A stretch of 64,000 nucleotides of DNA, taken from Shewanella jiangmenensis. GTDB lineage: Bacteria > Pseudomonadota > Gammaproteobacteria > Enterobacterales > Shewanellaceae. Each line of letters opens with the position of its first letter. Position 1 is the first letter of the stretch. Where the stretch lies: contig NZ_JAHEPS010000002.1 of NCBI RefSeq assembly GCF_018596335.1, positions 248,001 to 312,000 of the forward strand. Direction: 5' to 3'. Shown here piece after piece: positions 43,942 through 53,546 of the stretch. Under the pieces are notes generated by a model, which searched no databases, was not told the origin of the DNA, and saw only the letters and a program-made list of their open reading frames with translations. The position numbers were made by a program, and so were the translations under genes.

Positions 43942-46296
43942 TTAGTTTTTGTAAGGGCTCATGGCCTTGGGGCGCGCATCAATCGCCTTGCCCCAGGCTT
44001 TGTTGGGTGTTGCTGCCATCTCAAACACCAGCTCGCCACCGGCCATGATGTCGTTATGGTGCAGGTAGCTTTGGCTTAGCGGCTTGCCGTTGAGGCTCAC
44101 GCCGGCAACGTAGAAGTTGTCCTTTGAAAGCCCCTTGGCGATAACCTTAAAACGCTTGCCGTTACTGAGCTTGAGTGTCACTTCCGGCAGTTGCGGCGCA
44201 CCTATCACATAGGTCATATCGCCCGGAGTCACCGGGTAAAAACCCATGGCGGAGAACAGATACCAGGCCGACATCTGACCCACATCGTCGTTGCCGGCGA
44301 GGCCCGATGGGGTGTCGTTGGAGAGGGTATCCATGATCTGACGAATACGTGCCTGGGTCATCCAGGGGGCGCCTGCGTGGTTGTAAAGGTAAGCAATATG
44401 GTGACTCGGTTCATTGCCGTGGGCGTACTGGCCAATCAGGCCGGCAATGTCTTCATGCTCCTTGATTTTGTCGGCATGGAGCGGGCGGGTGAAAAGCTCA
44501 TCCAAACGCTCGATAAAGGCAGCATCGCCACCCTTGATGTCGATAAGGCCTGCCACATCGTGGGGGACGTAGAAGCTGTACTGGAAGCTGTTGCCCTCGG
44601 TGAAGGGGCCCATGTACTTGGCTTCTTCCACATCAAAGTCTTTATCCCAGTTGCCTTTGCTGTCGCGGCCACGGGCAAATTTGGTTTCTGGATCAAACAC
44701 ATTGCGCCAGTTTTGCGCTCGCTTATCGAAGGCTTTGGCAATATCTGCCTCGCCCATGCTTTCGGCCATGCGGGCGATGGCAAAGTCATCGTAAGCGTAT
44801 TCCAAGGTGATAGACACAGACTCCGGCAGCACATCCATGGGCACGTAGCCGTATTTCAGGTACTCAGGAATGGCATCGTAATTGGGGTGGTTGGCGGTGG
44901 CCGTCATGGCATCCAGCGCCCGCTTGCCATCGAAGCCGCGAATGCCTTTTTGCCAGGCGTCGCTTATCACCGACACCGCATGGTAGCCAATCATGGTCCA
45001 GGTCTCGTGGCCGTGGAACGACCAGATCGGCAGTATGCGGTCATAGCTTTGGTCGTAATGGGCCAGCATGGAGTTAATCATGTCGGGTACGCGCTCGGGG
45101 GATACCAGTGTCAGCAGCGGATGCAGTGCGCGGTAGGTGTCCCAGAGCGAGAACAGGGTGTAGTGGGTAAAGTCGGCCTTATGGATTTCACCATCAACGC
45201 CCAGGTACTCGCCATTAACGTCCTGATACAGGCTTGGCGCCTGCAGCGCATGATAAAGCGCGGTGTAGAACTGGCGTTTTTGCGACTTGTCGCCCTTGGC
45301 CTCCATGCGTTCAAGCTCGGTTTGCCAGGCGGCTTTGGCATCACTGCGCACCTTATCAAAGTCCCAATGGGGCAGTTCACTGTTTAAGTTTTCCAGCGCA
45401 TTACTTTTATCAACGGCCGATACGCCTACCTTGATCAAAAGCGGCGCCTGATGGGGATTATCGAAGCGGGCCAGCACCTTAACTGCCTTGCCTGCGGTGA
45501 AAGGAATGCGGCTGTTGACTATGGTGGAGTGCTTGCCATTTTTGTTATCGAGACAACCCATGCAGCGGTAGCGGGCGTTGTCTTCGTTTATCAGCTCAAT
45601 ATCGTCGAAGGGGCGGGAGAATTTAATGGCGAAATACATGGGGCGTTCATGCGCCCAGCCGTTTGAGCGGCGTGAGGCGATAAGGGTGCTGTTATCGACT
45701 ACCCGCACATCGCTCCAGATAACTTTATTGGCGAAGTTGTAGATGCCGTGGGTCAAATCAATCAGCACATGGCCCTGATCGGTTTCGGGAAAGCTGTACC
45801 TGTGCATGCCGGTGCGGGCTGTGGTGGTAAGCTCAGCATCGATTTGATAATCGGTGAGTTTTACTCTGTAGTAGCCGGGGGAGGCTTCTTCGTCGTCGTG
45901 GCTGAAACGGGAGCGGTAGCCGCTGTCAGGGTCGGCGGCCGTGCCAGGCTCAGTTTTGGGCGTGCCGGTCATTGGCATGATGAGCAGATCGCCCAGATCC
46001 GAGTGGCCGGTGCCGCTGAAATGGGTATGGGAGAAGCCGACTATGGTGCTGTCGTCATAATGGTAACCGGCGCAGCGCTTGTAGATTTCGCTTTGAGGCG
46101 AGACGCCGCGCATCGGGTTATCGGTATCCGGGCTTAGCTGCACCATACCAAAGGGCACCACGGCGCCGGGAAAGGTATGGCCATCGCCACCTGTGCCAAT
46201 AAAAGGGTCGACCCACTGGGTCAAATCTTCAGCATAAAGTGGACTGCTTGTTAGCATGACTCCGGCCAGCAGCGACCATTTTGTTAACATTCCCAT
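43942..46296 (-). CDS. GH92 alpha-mannosidase, periplasmic
   Basis: A 784-residue GH92 enzyme with a cleavable signal (ends PLYAED). It is a classical member: WVDPFIGTGGDGHTFPGAVVPFGMVQLSPDT, GFSHTHFSGTGHSDLGD, and NDDVGQMSAWYLFSAMGFYPVTPG. It releases mannose from alpha-mannosides. First gene of the five-gene operon; the predicted LacI operator lies 59 bases before its ATG. The next GH92 gene starts 45 bases past its stop. Confidence 0.93.
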   Translation of the reverse strand: MGMLTKWSLLAGVMLTSSPLYAEDLTQWVDPFIGTGGDGHTFPGAVVPFGMVQLSPDTDNPMRGVSPQSEIYKRCAGYHYDDSTIVGFSHTHFSGTGHSDLGDLLIMPMTGTPKTEPGTAADPDSGYRSRFSHDDEEASPGYYRVKLTDYQIDAELTTTARTGMHRYSFPETDQGHVLIDLTHGIYNFANKVIWSDVRVVDNSTLIASRRSNGWAHERPMYFAIKFSRPFDDIELINEDNARYRCMGCLDNKNGKHSTIVNSRIPFTAGKAVKVLARFDNPHQAPLLIKVGVSAVDKSNALENLNSELPHWDFDKVRSDAKAAWQTELERMEAKGDKSQKRQFYTALYHALQAPSLYQDVNGEYLGVDGEIHKADFTHYTLFSLWDTYRALHPLLTLVSPERVPDMINSMLAHYDQSYDRILPIWSFHGHETWTMIGYHAVSVISDAWQKGIRGFDGKRALDAMTATANHPNYDAIPEYLKYGYVPMDVLPESVSITLEYAYDDFAIARMAESMGEADIAKAFDKRAQNWRNVFDPETKFARGRDSKGNWDKDFDVEEAKYMGPFTEGNSFQYSFYVPHDVAGLIDIKGGDAAFIERLDELFTRPLHADKIKEHEDIAGLIGQYAHGNEPSHHIAYLYNHAGAPWMTQARIRQIMDTLSNDTPSGLAGNDDVGQMSAWYLFSAMGFYPVTPGDMTYVIGAPQLPEVTLKLSNGKRFKVIAKGLSKDNFYVAGVSLNGKPLSQSYLHHNDIMAGGELVFEMAATPNKAWGKAIDARPKAMSPYKN

Positions 46297-46354
46297 CCGC
46301 AGGGCTCCCTGATGTTTTCTTTTTATGGCAATGGGTTAGTAATAATATGTTGTT

Positions 46355-46368
46355 TTGGAACGTTCCAA
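46355..46368. promoter_or_regulatory. LacI-type operator of the mannoside locus
   Basis: TTGGAACGTTCCAA, a perfect 14-bp palindrome with the central CG typical of LacI/PurR-family sites. It is the only palindrome of this kind found in the 158-base gap between the GH92 operon and the repressor gene, so it probably controls both. Confidence 0.8.
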
Positions 46369-46454
46369 TTTGTGTTAATATAAGTTTTGGCTGGTTATAA
46401 TTCAATCCTTTTTAACTCTCTGGTGACTCTTCAGACCAGAACCGGGATGCGGAA

Positions 46455-47498
46455 ATGCGCGCTAAAGCTGCGAAAAAGAACGTGACTGTCATCGATGTGG
46501 CCAATGCGGCCGGGGTGTCGAAATCGACAGTGTCTCTGGTACTACAGGGCAGCGACAAGGTTAACCCCGCCACCCGTGACAAGGTGCAGGCGGCCATGGC
46601 CGAGCTTGGCTACGTGTATAACCGCGAGGCAGCATCGCTTCGGGGCAAGCGCTCCAATCTGGTGGCGATTGTCATCAACGATCTGACCAACCCCTATTCG
46701 GCGCAGTTGGCGGTGGGGCTTGAGGCCAATATCCGCCGCATGGGGCTGTTTTCGATGCTGGTTAATTCAGGCGAAGACAAGAACACCCAAACCGAGCTGG
46801 TGCAGAGCCTTAAAGAATACAATGTCGCCGCCTTTGTGATTTGCCCCGCGCCAGGAACGGACGCTAACTGGGTTAACGAGCTTGCTGGCAGTGTGCCGGT
46901 TATCCATATCATGCGGGAAGTGGCGGGCGCGATTGTGCCAACTGTGCTGCCCGATAACCAGGGTGGCACCCTGGCCGCTACCCGGCACCTGATAGCCCAG
47001 GGTTATCGGCGGATCGGATTTTTCGGCGGTAACCAGAGCATCTCTGACTACGGTGAACGCCTTAAGGGCTTTCATATGGCGCTTGCTGAAGCATCCCTCG
47101 AAGCCGCCGGAATTTGGGAGACCGCTGAGACTAACCGCCACGGCGGACGGCTTGCCATGGCGGCGCTGTTAAATGATGCGGCGTTATTACATCCAAACCA
47201 TGTGCCCGAGGCGCTGGTGTGCTTTACCGATATCGTGGCGTATGGCGCCATCGAGCAGCTGCGTCAGCATGGGCTGGTGCCTGGGCGGGATATGGCGATT
47301 GTCGGCTTTGACGATCTGGAAGACTCAAGCCTGATGACGCCGGCGCTGTCTTCCATCGCGATTGACGCCGATGCGGTCGGCGCCAGCGTGTGCGCCGTGC
47401 TCGATGCCATCCGCAAGGGGAAGGAGTTGCCAACCCTTGGCAGGCTTGAGGTGGCGCTCAAGGCGCGGGGCTCAAGCCCGGCGAAACAGGCTGTCTGA
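46455..47498 (+). CDS. LacI-family repressor of the mannoside locus
   Basis: A 347-residue regulator. The HTH and hinge (VTVIDVANAAGVSKSTVSLVLQ, then NREAASLRGKRSNLVAIVI) are followed by a periplasmic-binding-like effector domain ending AIVGFDDLEDSSLMTPALSSI. Divergent from the operon it should control, with a matching palindrome in between. The effector is probably mannose or a related sugar; this is inferred. In published Shewanella sugar-pathway reconstructions a comparable regulator is called ManR. Confidence 0.9.
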   Translation: MRAKAAKKNVTVIDVANAAGVSKSTVSLVLQGSDKVNPATRDKVQAAMAELGYVYNREAASLRGKRSNLVAIVINDLTNPYSAQLAVGLEANIRRMGLFSMLVNSGEDKNTQTELVQSLKEYNVAAFVICPAPGTDANWVNELAGSVPVIHIMREVAGAIVPTVLPDNQGGTLAATRHLIAQGYRRIGFFGGNQSISDYGERLKGFHMALAEASLEAAGIWETAETNRHGGRLAMAALLNDAALLHPNHVPEALVCFTDIVAYGAIEQLRQHGLVPGRDMAIVGFDDLEDSSLMTPALSSIAIDADAVGASVCAVLDAIRKGKELPTLGRLEVALKARGSSPAKQAV

Positions 47499-47525
47499 CG
47501 CAAAACGCACAGGTAAAAAGTCGAT

Positions 47526-47552
47526 AAAAAACAGGGCGCCATCGGCGCCCTG
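47526..47552. terminator. Terminator between the repressor and M50 genes
   Basis: A perfect 9-bp stem CAGGGCGCC/GGCGCCCTG with loop ATC. It has a strong T-run on the minus strand and a weaker one on the plus strand. Confidence 0.85.
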
Positions 47553-47568
47553 ATTATTTACTGCTGGC

Positions 47569-48669
47569 TTAGCTTTTAAGGATTTGCAGCGGTAAGCCAA
47601 GCAAATCGTCACCCATGCCGGCGAAATACCAGATGATGGCGATAAAGGCGCCCAGGGTCAGCAGGTACCAGATCCCGGAGAAAATCTGCCCGTAACGGTC
47701 AAGGGGAATAAGGTGGCTGTGATGGCGACTGCGCCACTCAAACAGAATTTCGGCGCTGCCAATGAGCAGCAAAAAGCCCAGCAGTGCCAGCCCGAGGCTG
47801 TAGCTGAGCCAGATACCGAAGCCCGCGCCGAGGATACAGATAAAGAGCCCGGTTTTGCTGTTCATCGAGAAGCTGATGCTTTTAATCACATGGCCGCCGT
47901 CGAGCGGTAAAATCGGCAGCAGATTGAACAGGTTCAGCAGCGAGTTAAAGGCCGCAAGTCCGGCAAAGATGGGGTTTTGGGTTACCCACCAACCGACCAG
48001 ACAGGCGAGCGACATAAACAGGCCAAATGTCGGCCCCATGATGGAAATCACCACATCCTGCCAGCGGGTGTTGATTTTGTCTTCCGACAGCGCCAGGCCG
48101 CCCATAAAGGGAATGAGGTAAAAGCCCTTGGTCTTCATGCCGAAATACTTCATCGCCCGCACGTGGCCGTATTCGTGCACCACCAGGCAGGCGATAAGCG
48201 CGAGCGCAAATTGGAACGAAAACAGCCAGCTGTAAGCCGCCAGACTCGCACCGGCCAGCACGGCCTTGATGATTTTGGCGCTTTTAAGCAGTTTAAAGCC
48301 TAAAGACGCCAGCCCCACCAGGCTCAGGCGCTGGGTGTTTTGTCTTGGCAGCTCCGGCTCCTGGCGCTCCATGTCTTTTTCGGTGCGGCGGCCTTCGGCT
48401 TCGACTTTATCTTCAACCAGCAGGCGGTAGTCGAGTTTAAAGGGCTGCCAAATCACGTCAGTTTCAAGTCGGACCGCGATTTTTTGCGGCGCGGCATCGG
48501 TGTCAGTGTGGGCCTGCAGATAAAATTCGTGCACTTTCAGGCCTTCGTTTTCAACCCCGGCCGCTTTTTGTGATACCAGCTGGTTGTCCCAGAAGAGTTG
48601 TTGCCATCCGGCAAGTGAGCCTTCGAGCCTTAGCGTTTTACCAAGACACTGAACCCTGAGCAGTTCCAA
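47569..48669 (-). CDS. M50-family membrane metalloprotease (site-2-protease-like)
   Basis: A 366-residue protein. Residues 1-125 form a soluble N-terminal domain of unknown type. Membrane helices follow, with HEYGH (165-169) and NLLPILPLDGGH (about 249-260), the two zinc-site motifs of S2P proteases. It has no PDZ domain, unlike RseP. Substrate unknown; a signalling or quality-control role is possible. The start is TTG behind AGAGG. Confidence 0.85.
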   Translation of the reverse strand: MELLRVQCLGKTLRLEGSLAGWQQLFWDNQLVSQKAAGVENEGLKVHEFYLQAHTDTDAAPQKIAVRLETDVIWQPFKLDYRLLVEDKVEAEGRRTEKDMERQEPELPRQNTQRLSLVGLASLGFKLLKSAKIIKAVLAGASLAAYSWLFSFQFALALIACLVVHEYGHVRAMKYFGMKTKGFYLIPFMGGLALSEDKINTRWQDVVISIMGPTFGLFMSLACLVGWWVTQNPIFAGLAAFNSLLNLFNLLPILPLDGGHVIKSISFSMNSKTGLFICILGAGFGIWLSYSLGLALLGFLLLIGSAEILFEWRSRHHSHLIPLDRYGQIFSGIWYLLTLGAFIAIIWYFAGMGDDLLGLPLQILKS

Positions 48670-48777
48670 ATTGCACCTCTGAATCGTGTGGAATGTCGGC
48701 GTGTATGCGCCAGCGCCCGAGCATAATAGCGAGAAACAGAAAGAGTTTCAGCACCCTGCGGGTGAAATTGCTGTGAC

Positions 48778-48803
48778 AAAAAGGCCCGCGATTGGCGGGC
48801 CTT
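48778..48803 (-). terminator. Terminator of the FapA-like gene
   Basis: Stem AAGGCCCGC/GCGGGCCTT with a 5-base loop, followed by TTTTT on the minus strand. Confidence 0.85.
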
Positions 48804-48840
48804 GGCGAATGGCGTGTTTTGGTGATTGGCGCGTGACCGA

Positions 48841-50517
48841 TTAGGGCTTGGCGTTGTAATCGAAACTGATTTCCTGCCCCTGATTACTGACGGTGCAGGT
48901 GCCATGCTCCCGCTGGGTGCGCTGGAACGCCGGGCCTATGTGCAGCTCTACGTTCACAAAGATGTGTTTGAGCACTTCGATGCGGTAGTTGTCGTAGTAA
49001 GCGTCCACTTCCTGTTTGACCGTGTCGTGCTGCAGCTCCTCGCGGGTACGCTCGGTGCTCATGCGCTGCTTTTCATCCATCATCATTCGCACCTGTTCGA
49101 GCATCACAGGGTCGTCCTGCCACTCGCTTTTGGGCGGCAGTTTGCGGATGCGGGCATCGATATCAAGGCAGGCGACTACCATGCCTTTAACGCTTTCATC
49201 GAGTGCCTTCAGATCGGCTTTCAGATCGTTCAGTTCCATCGCGCAAAACACTTCGGTCTTGGTGCCGGCTGTCGCGCCAATCACCACAGCGCGCACGCCC
49301 TTGGCGGCGTGGGCCTGGCCCCCCACCAAATCGCCGCGGCGGCCATTGTTATCGCTGACAATCAACTTGCCTCGGGTGCTGGTATGACTGTGGAGCAACT
49401 GCTTGGTAACCTGAATATCGCCATCGGCATCGAGGTTGGAATACTGCACAAACTGGGCTGCTATCTGCCCTTTGGCCTTGAGGCTAGTGGAGTATTTGCC
49501 TTCACCAAGCTGGCGGCCAATGACCCCTTTGCTGACGATGATATCGCCGTCGGCCTCAATCTGGGCTGAGTCGACAAAGCCCATTACCGTGACATCGCCG
49601 CTGGAGCGTACCTGCATGCCTTCGTGCACATCGCCTGTGATAAGCACCGAGCCTTTGAAATTCACATGGCCGTATTTCACGTCCACTTCTTTGATTTGCA
49701 GCACATCATCGACCTGCATGCCGGTGCGGGTCTCAACCGGCTGACCGGCCACGGTGGCGATGAGTTTATTGGGATCTTTGGGGGAAATGGCGGTGCCTTC
49801 GCCGGCAACCAGTGCCACATCTTTACCCGGCTTGGGCTGCAGCACTTCGCCTTTGACGGTATAACCTGCGCTGCCTTCAGTGGCGGGAATTTTTATCATC
49901 AGGGTATCGTTGGGTTTGACCGTGATGACCGAGCCCAGGTTTCGCATATCGACTGTGCCGTCTTCCCGCTCCTGGGGTTGCAGCAGGCGTTCACGGGCGA
50001 GGGCGACTTTACGCTCCAGCACCGCATTGTTGCCATTGACGGCGGGTTTGCCAAAGGCGATGGGCTGTTTACTGCTGCTGCCAGGGCTCATCAGCGGGAT
50101 TTGCTTAAGCAGTTGCTCGATACGCGCCTTGCTCAGCCCCATAGACACGCCGCTGGCTTTGAGCGCTATCAGTACATCGGGCAGGGACATTTCTTTGCCG
50201 CCAAAGGCGGCGGTGATTTCCATCTCAGCCTGCATCCGGTCGGGGCTGATGATGATTTCTACCTTGCCATCGCGTTTTTCGGCAATCGCAAAAAACTGCT
50301 CGAACTTGCCGTCGTCCTGACCACAAAGTTTGTTGATGGTGATAACGGCTTTTTGAATGACAGGATCGAGGGGACACATATTGGCGAAGCCCGGCAGGGC
50401 CAGGAGATGCCGTAAATCGTTTTCGGTCACGGGGCCGTGGTTTGCGGGGATGAGCCGCAATTCGGCTTTGGTGCCGTCTGAGCTCAGCTCGAGCAGTTCA
50501 GGAGCCAACATAGTCAT
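48841..50517 (-). CDS. FapA/DUF342-family protein
   Basis: A 558-residue cytosolic protein with the FapA pattern: an N-terminal part of unknown fold, then a right-handed beta-helix rich in Gly-Asp turns (GSVLITGDVHEGMQVRSSGD, VDSAQIEADGDIIVSKGVIG), and a C-terminal coiled-coil-like region (about 430-515). DUF342 proteins are proposed to modulate membrane-associated or cell-surface regulators; in Vibrio one binds glucose-specific EIIA. ATG 50517 or the ATG two codons later is the start. Confidence 0.87.
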   Translation of the reverse strand: MTMLAPELLELSSDGTKAELRLIPANHGPVTENDLRHLLALPGFANMCPLDPVIQKAVITINKLCGQDDGKFEQFFAIAEKRDGKVEIIISPDRMQAEMEITAAFGGKEMSLPDVLIALKASGVSMGLSKARIEQLLKQIPLMSPGSSSKQPIAFGKPAVNGNNAVLERKVALARERLLQPQEREDGTVDMRNLGSVITVKPNDTLMIKIPATEGSAGYTVKGEVLQPKPGKDVALVAGEGTAISPKDPNKLIATVAGQPVETRTGMQVDDVLQIKEVDVKYGHVNFKGSVLITGDVHEGMQVRSSGDVTVMGFVDSAQIEADGDIIVSKGVIGRQLGEGKYSTSLKAKGQIAAQFVQYSNLDADGDIQVTKQLLHSHTSTRGKLIVSDNNGRRGDLVGGQAHAAKGVRAVVIGATAGTKTEVFCAMELNDLKADLKALDESVKGMVVACLDIDARIRKLPPKSEWQDDPVMLEQVRMMMDEKQRMSTERTREELQHDTVKQEVDAYYDNYRIEVLKHIFVNVELHIGPAFQRTQREHGTCTVSNQGQEISFDYNAKP

Positions 50518-50753
50518 TACCTGTTTATCTGTAGTTATTTTTCTTCGGTTTGCCCTTTTAAGGCCTAAAACCTTTGTATTGCTAAGGAGTTAGGCCAAGG
50601 TTATCCCTTGGAGTATAACAAGATAAACTTTGCGCAAAAAAGGGTGTGATGGCGAATTTGTGCACTGGTTTTCAGTTTAGTTATTTTTATTAAAACTGGC
50701 CAGAAATCACCCTGTAGCGGAAAATGTGGTTTGTAGTGATTTTGTTGGTTTTG

Positions 50754-51782
50754 TTACCTGTTTTGGTTTGAATATACCTTGTATTTGTTGTTTTCGGCGC
50801 TGATGTTCACTTTGCCAAAAACCGCCGCCACTGTGTCGGAATAGGGCAGATGGCGATTGGCGACTATATGCCATTGGCCACCGGATTTGAGGCGCGTCTT
50901 GCTGTCGGCCACAAAGCGGGTGGCGATGTCGGTGGTGCTCGACAGGCCATCGTGAAACGGCGGGTTGGAAATAATGGCATCGAAACTGCCTTCAACCTGC
51001 GCCAGACCATCGGAGGCAAACACCTTGGCGTCCATCCCATTGGCCTTAAGCGATAACTGGCACGACAGCAGCGCCATGGCGTTGATGTCGACACATTCCA
51101 GCTCAAGCGCTGGATTGGCCTTTTTCAGTGCAATCGCAATGACACCGGCACCGCAGCCAAAATCGAGCACGCGGCCGCTGAGGCTTGGCAGATTGTCGAG
51201 CAGCAGTGCCGTACCTTCATCAAGCTTCTTATCGGAAAATACCCCGACCATGTTGCAAATAGTCACCTCACCCGTGGGCAGCGCCAGGGTGTAGCGGCTG
51301 ACAAAGTCCTCAATCCGGGGTTTGGTTGCGGCGCCGATAAGTTCAGCACTGTACAGCAGGCAGTGGCGGGCGTTGTCGAGTTTCACCGGTTTGGAGAAAT
51401 CAGTTCCAAGCAGCTTATCGACCGATTTAATCCCACCTTTGTTTTCGCCGCACACCAAAAGCTGGCCTTGAGGCGCGAGATGCCAGGCTGCGAGCGCAAA
51501 CAAATAAGGTGCCAAAGCTTTCGCCTTGGGGAAAAACACCACTACCACATCAAACTTGTCATCCCCCGGCAGCGCATGACCAAAACTCAGTTGCAGCCTG
51601 GCATCTTCATGACGGCGCTGCTGCTGGTAATGATTGAAATCAAGCGCCAGCGCCGTGACCGATTTGCAGCTCGGCAGCAGGTCGTGGCACAGGGTGTCGG
51701 CTTCAACATTGAGCAGAAGCAGGCGTTGATTTTCGATGAGCCCGGCGTTTCTTAGGATGAGTTGCGATGGATTGGTCAGCAA
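50754..51782 (-). CDS. rsmC: 16S rRNA (guanine1207-N2)-methyltransferase RsmC
   Basis: A 342-residue SAM enzyme that methylates G1207 of 16S rRNA. The N-terminal half is the degenerate duplicate domain ([31 protein letters not shown]). The C-terminal half holds the active site: [11 protein letters not shown] and the NPPFHDG motif. The TTG at 51782 gives MLTNPSQ, the usual Shewanella start, and lies just downstream of a good -10 hexamer. An ATG at 51839 is in frame but upstream of that promoter element. Confidence 0.92.
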   Translation of the reverse strand: MLTNPSQLILRNAGLIENQRLLLLNVEADTLCHDLLPSCKSVTALALDFNHYQQQRRHEDARLQLSFGHALPGDDKFDVVVVFFPKAKALAPYLFALAAWHLAPQGQLLVCGENKGGIKSVDKLLGTDFSKPVKLDNARHCLLYSAELIGAATKPRIEDFVSRYTLALPTGEVTICNMVGVFSDKKLDEGTALLLDNLPSLSGRVLDFGCGAGVIAIALKKANPALELECVDINAMALLSCQLSLKANGMDAKVFASDGLAQVEGSFDAIISNPPFHDGLSSTTDIATRFVADSKTRLKSGGQWHIVANRHLPYSDTVAAVFGKVNISAENNKYKVYSNQNR

Positions 51783-51812
51783 AGCAGCGTCTGGGGTGAT
51801 GAATTTGCAGCA

Positions 51813-51818
51813 ATTATA
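51813..51818 (-). promoter_or_regulatory. rsmC -10 box
   Basis: GGTATAAT on the minus strand. A start of transcription near 51806 would leave a leader of about 24 bases before the TTG; the -35 is poor. Confidence 0.5.
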
Positions 51819-51953
51819 CCCCAGGCGCCGCGTGGCCATCAGCCAATTTTACTGTGCAGGCTCGGAATTCCTTGCCTAAGCTAGTAGCAGACAGGGCTTT
51901 TTATGCTCATCGGGCGGTAAACCTTCATGCTCTCTCTGTAACGGAGAACGTTA

Positions 51954-52349
51954 ATGCGCCGTGCAACGACATGGATGTGGTTAATAATGGCAAGCTGCAG
52001 CGCAGAGGCGGCCATTATTTCCTTCGATTCTGTCGATACAGAAGCCCTGAGCGTGCCTGAACTTCGGCTGATTTTCTCGAGACAAAAATTGTTCTGGCCC
52101 GATGGCACGCCGATAAGGGTATTTGTACTGCCTCCGGACTCGGCGTTTCACAAGCGCTTTTGCACCGAGACCCTGGAGCTGCTGCCTTATGTGTTGCAAC
52201 GTAACTGGGACAGGCAGGTTTCGTCCGGCACCGCCGATCGCCCACAAATCGTCAGCACTATCGCCGAAATGGAAGTTAAGGTCAGGGAAACACCCGGCGC
52301 TATCGGGTATCTGCCCGATGAGGTGGCCGCGAGGGACGAATTCAAATGA
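51954..52349 (+). CDS. Short PstS-like periplasmic binding-domain protein
   Basis: A 131-residue exported protein. After a signal peptide (ends AEAA) it shows one lobe of a phosphate-binding-type fold: LSVPELRLIFSRQKLFWPDGTPIRVFVLP and the closing PGAIGYLPDEVA. Only half of a normal PstS is present, a short form common in marine gammaproteobacteria. Its stop overlaps the next gene by four bases (ATGA), so it is coupled to the barrel and GGDEF-EAL genes. It may sense a ligand rather than transport it. ATG 51954 follows GGAGA. Confidence 0.82.
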   Translation: MRRATTWMWLIMASCSAEAAIISFDSVDTEALSVPELRLIFSRQKLFWPDGTPIRVFVLPPDSAFHKRFCTETLELLPYVLQRNWDRQVSSGTADRPQIVSTIAEMEVKVRETPGAIGYLPDEVAARDEFK

Positions 52350-53542
52350 AGAAAGTCGTTTATCTCCTTTTCTGTCAACTCCTTATATGTGCCGAAACCT
52401 CGGCGGGTGAGGTACAGCTCAACGCCTATCTGAGCCAGGGCGCAGTGATGGTAGAAGGCAGTGAGTTTTTCACCGGCGACGATGACAGCAGCCTTAAGCT
52501 GTCGGAGGCGACGCTGACCGCATCGTGGCGCGCACTGGATGCGCTGCGATTTGCCGGGGCGCTCGGTGTACGCCAGCGCGGTAATCTTACCGAAGAGCAT
52601 ATACAGGCGGATTATCTCTTTGCTGAGCTTATGTTTCCCGTCGCTGAAGGCGCCATCGGCGTGCGGCTTGGGCGGGTAAAAAATGAAGTTGGTTTTTACT
52701 CCAGTACCCGCGATGTACCCTTTTCAAGGCCGGGCATATTTCTGCCCCAATCCATTTACGCCGACTATTACCGAGATGCGCAGCTGCACATTAATGGCGG
52801 CGATGTGGTTGGCAGACATTTTGTGCTGGACGGTCAGCTTGAGTGGCATTTAAGTGGCGGCCAGCTGCATGTGACCGAAGATCTGACGCAAAACTCCCTT
52901 GGGACCACGGCAGCCGGGCAATTTGACTCGGACTATTTTTATGCGTTTGACCTCGATTTTCGCACCGATAACTTAAGGCTCGGTGCCAGCCTGTATCAAT
53001 CCCGGCTGGGGTACAACCCCAAAAGCGCGGTGATGCCCGAGCTTGCCATGGGTATATCAGTCGATACACCGCAAAACCTCCCCGGGAACATTGAGCTGTT
53101 CAATTATGTGCTGTCGGCGCAGTACCGCTGGCAACAGTTTGAGCTGACGGCTGAGTATCTTCGCGGTGTACGAACCCTGAGCGGAATGATGGCTAAGGAC
53201 TGGGAGATTGAAGAGCCTAACCGCGGCTTTTATATCGATAGCCGCTGGTTGGTAAACGACGCTCTGGATCTGTTTGTGCGCTATGACGACGCGGTGGATA
53301 ACCTAAGCGATCCCGGAGGTGACGGGCTCGCAGTCATAGGTAACCCGGATTACTTTGGCTACAGCCGGGATTGGAGCACCGGCTTACAATGGCGCATCAC
53401 CCCCAACTGGCTGCTGAGCGCCGAATATCATCACATTGAGGGAGCGTCCTGGGTGCCGCCCATACTGACCAAAGATCCCCTGACGCAGGATAAGTACTGG
53501 ACGCTGGTTGCCATTCAGCTTGCCTATAGGATGCAATGGTGA
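52346..53542 (+). CDS. Outer-membrane beta-barrel protein
   Basis: A 398-residue exported protein. Signal peptide ends SAGEV. Repeated amphipathic strands and aromatic girdles follow (RLGRVKNEVGFYSSTRDVPFSRPG, FYAFDLDFRTDNLRLGASLY), ending YRMQW with a C-terminal Trp. The RLGRVKNEVGFY start resembles porin-like proteins encoded next to c-di-GMP enzymes. Second gene of a three-gene unit; the next start is five bases past its stop. Confidence 0.82.
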   Translation: MKKVVYLLFCQLLICAETSAGEVQLNAYLSQGAVMVEGSEFFTGDDDSSLKLSEATLTASWRALDALRFAGALGVRQRGNLTEEHIQADYLFAELMFPVAEGAIGVRLGRVKNEVGFYSSTRDVPFSRPGIFLPQSIYADYYRDAQLHINGGDVVGRHFVLDGQLEWHLSGGQLHVTEDLTQNSLGTTAAGQFDSDYFYAFDLDFRTDNLRLGASLYQSRLGYNPKSAVMPELAMGISVDTPQNLPGNIELFNYVLSAQYRWQQFELTAEYLRGVRTLSGMMAKDWEIEEPNRGFYIDSRWLVNDALDLFVRYDDAVDNLSDPGGDGLAVIGNPDYFGYSRDWSTGLQWRITPNWLLSAEYHHIEGASWVPPILTKDPLTQDKYWTLVAIQLAYRMQW

Positions 53543-53546
53543 TCCT

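Noticed and set aside
44191..45387. Plus-strand open frame of 398 codons opposite the second GH92 gene
   Set aside because: Antisense to conserved GH92 motifs; no ribosome-binding site.
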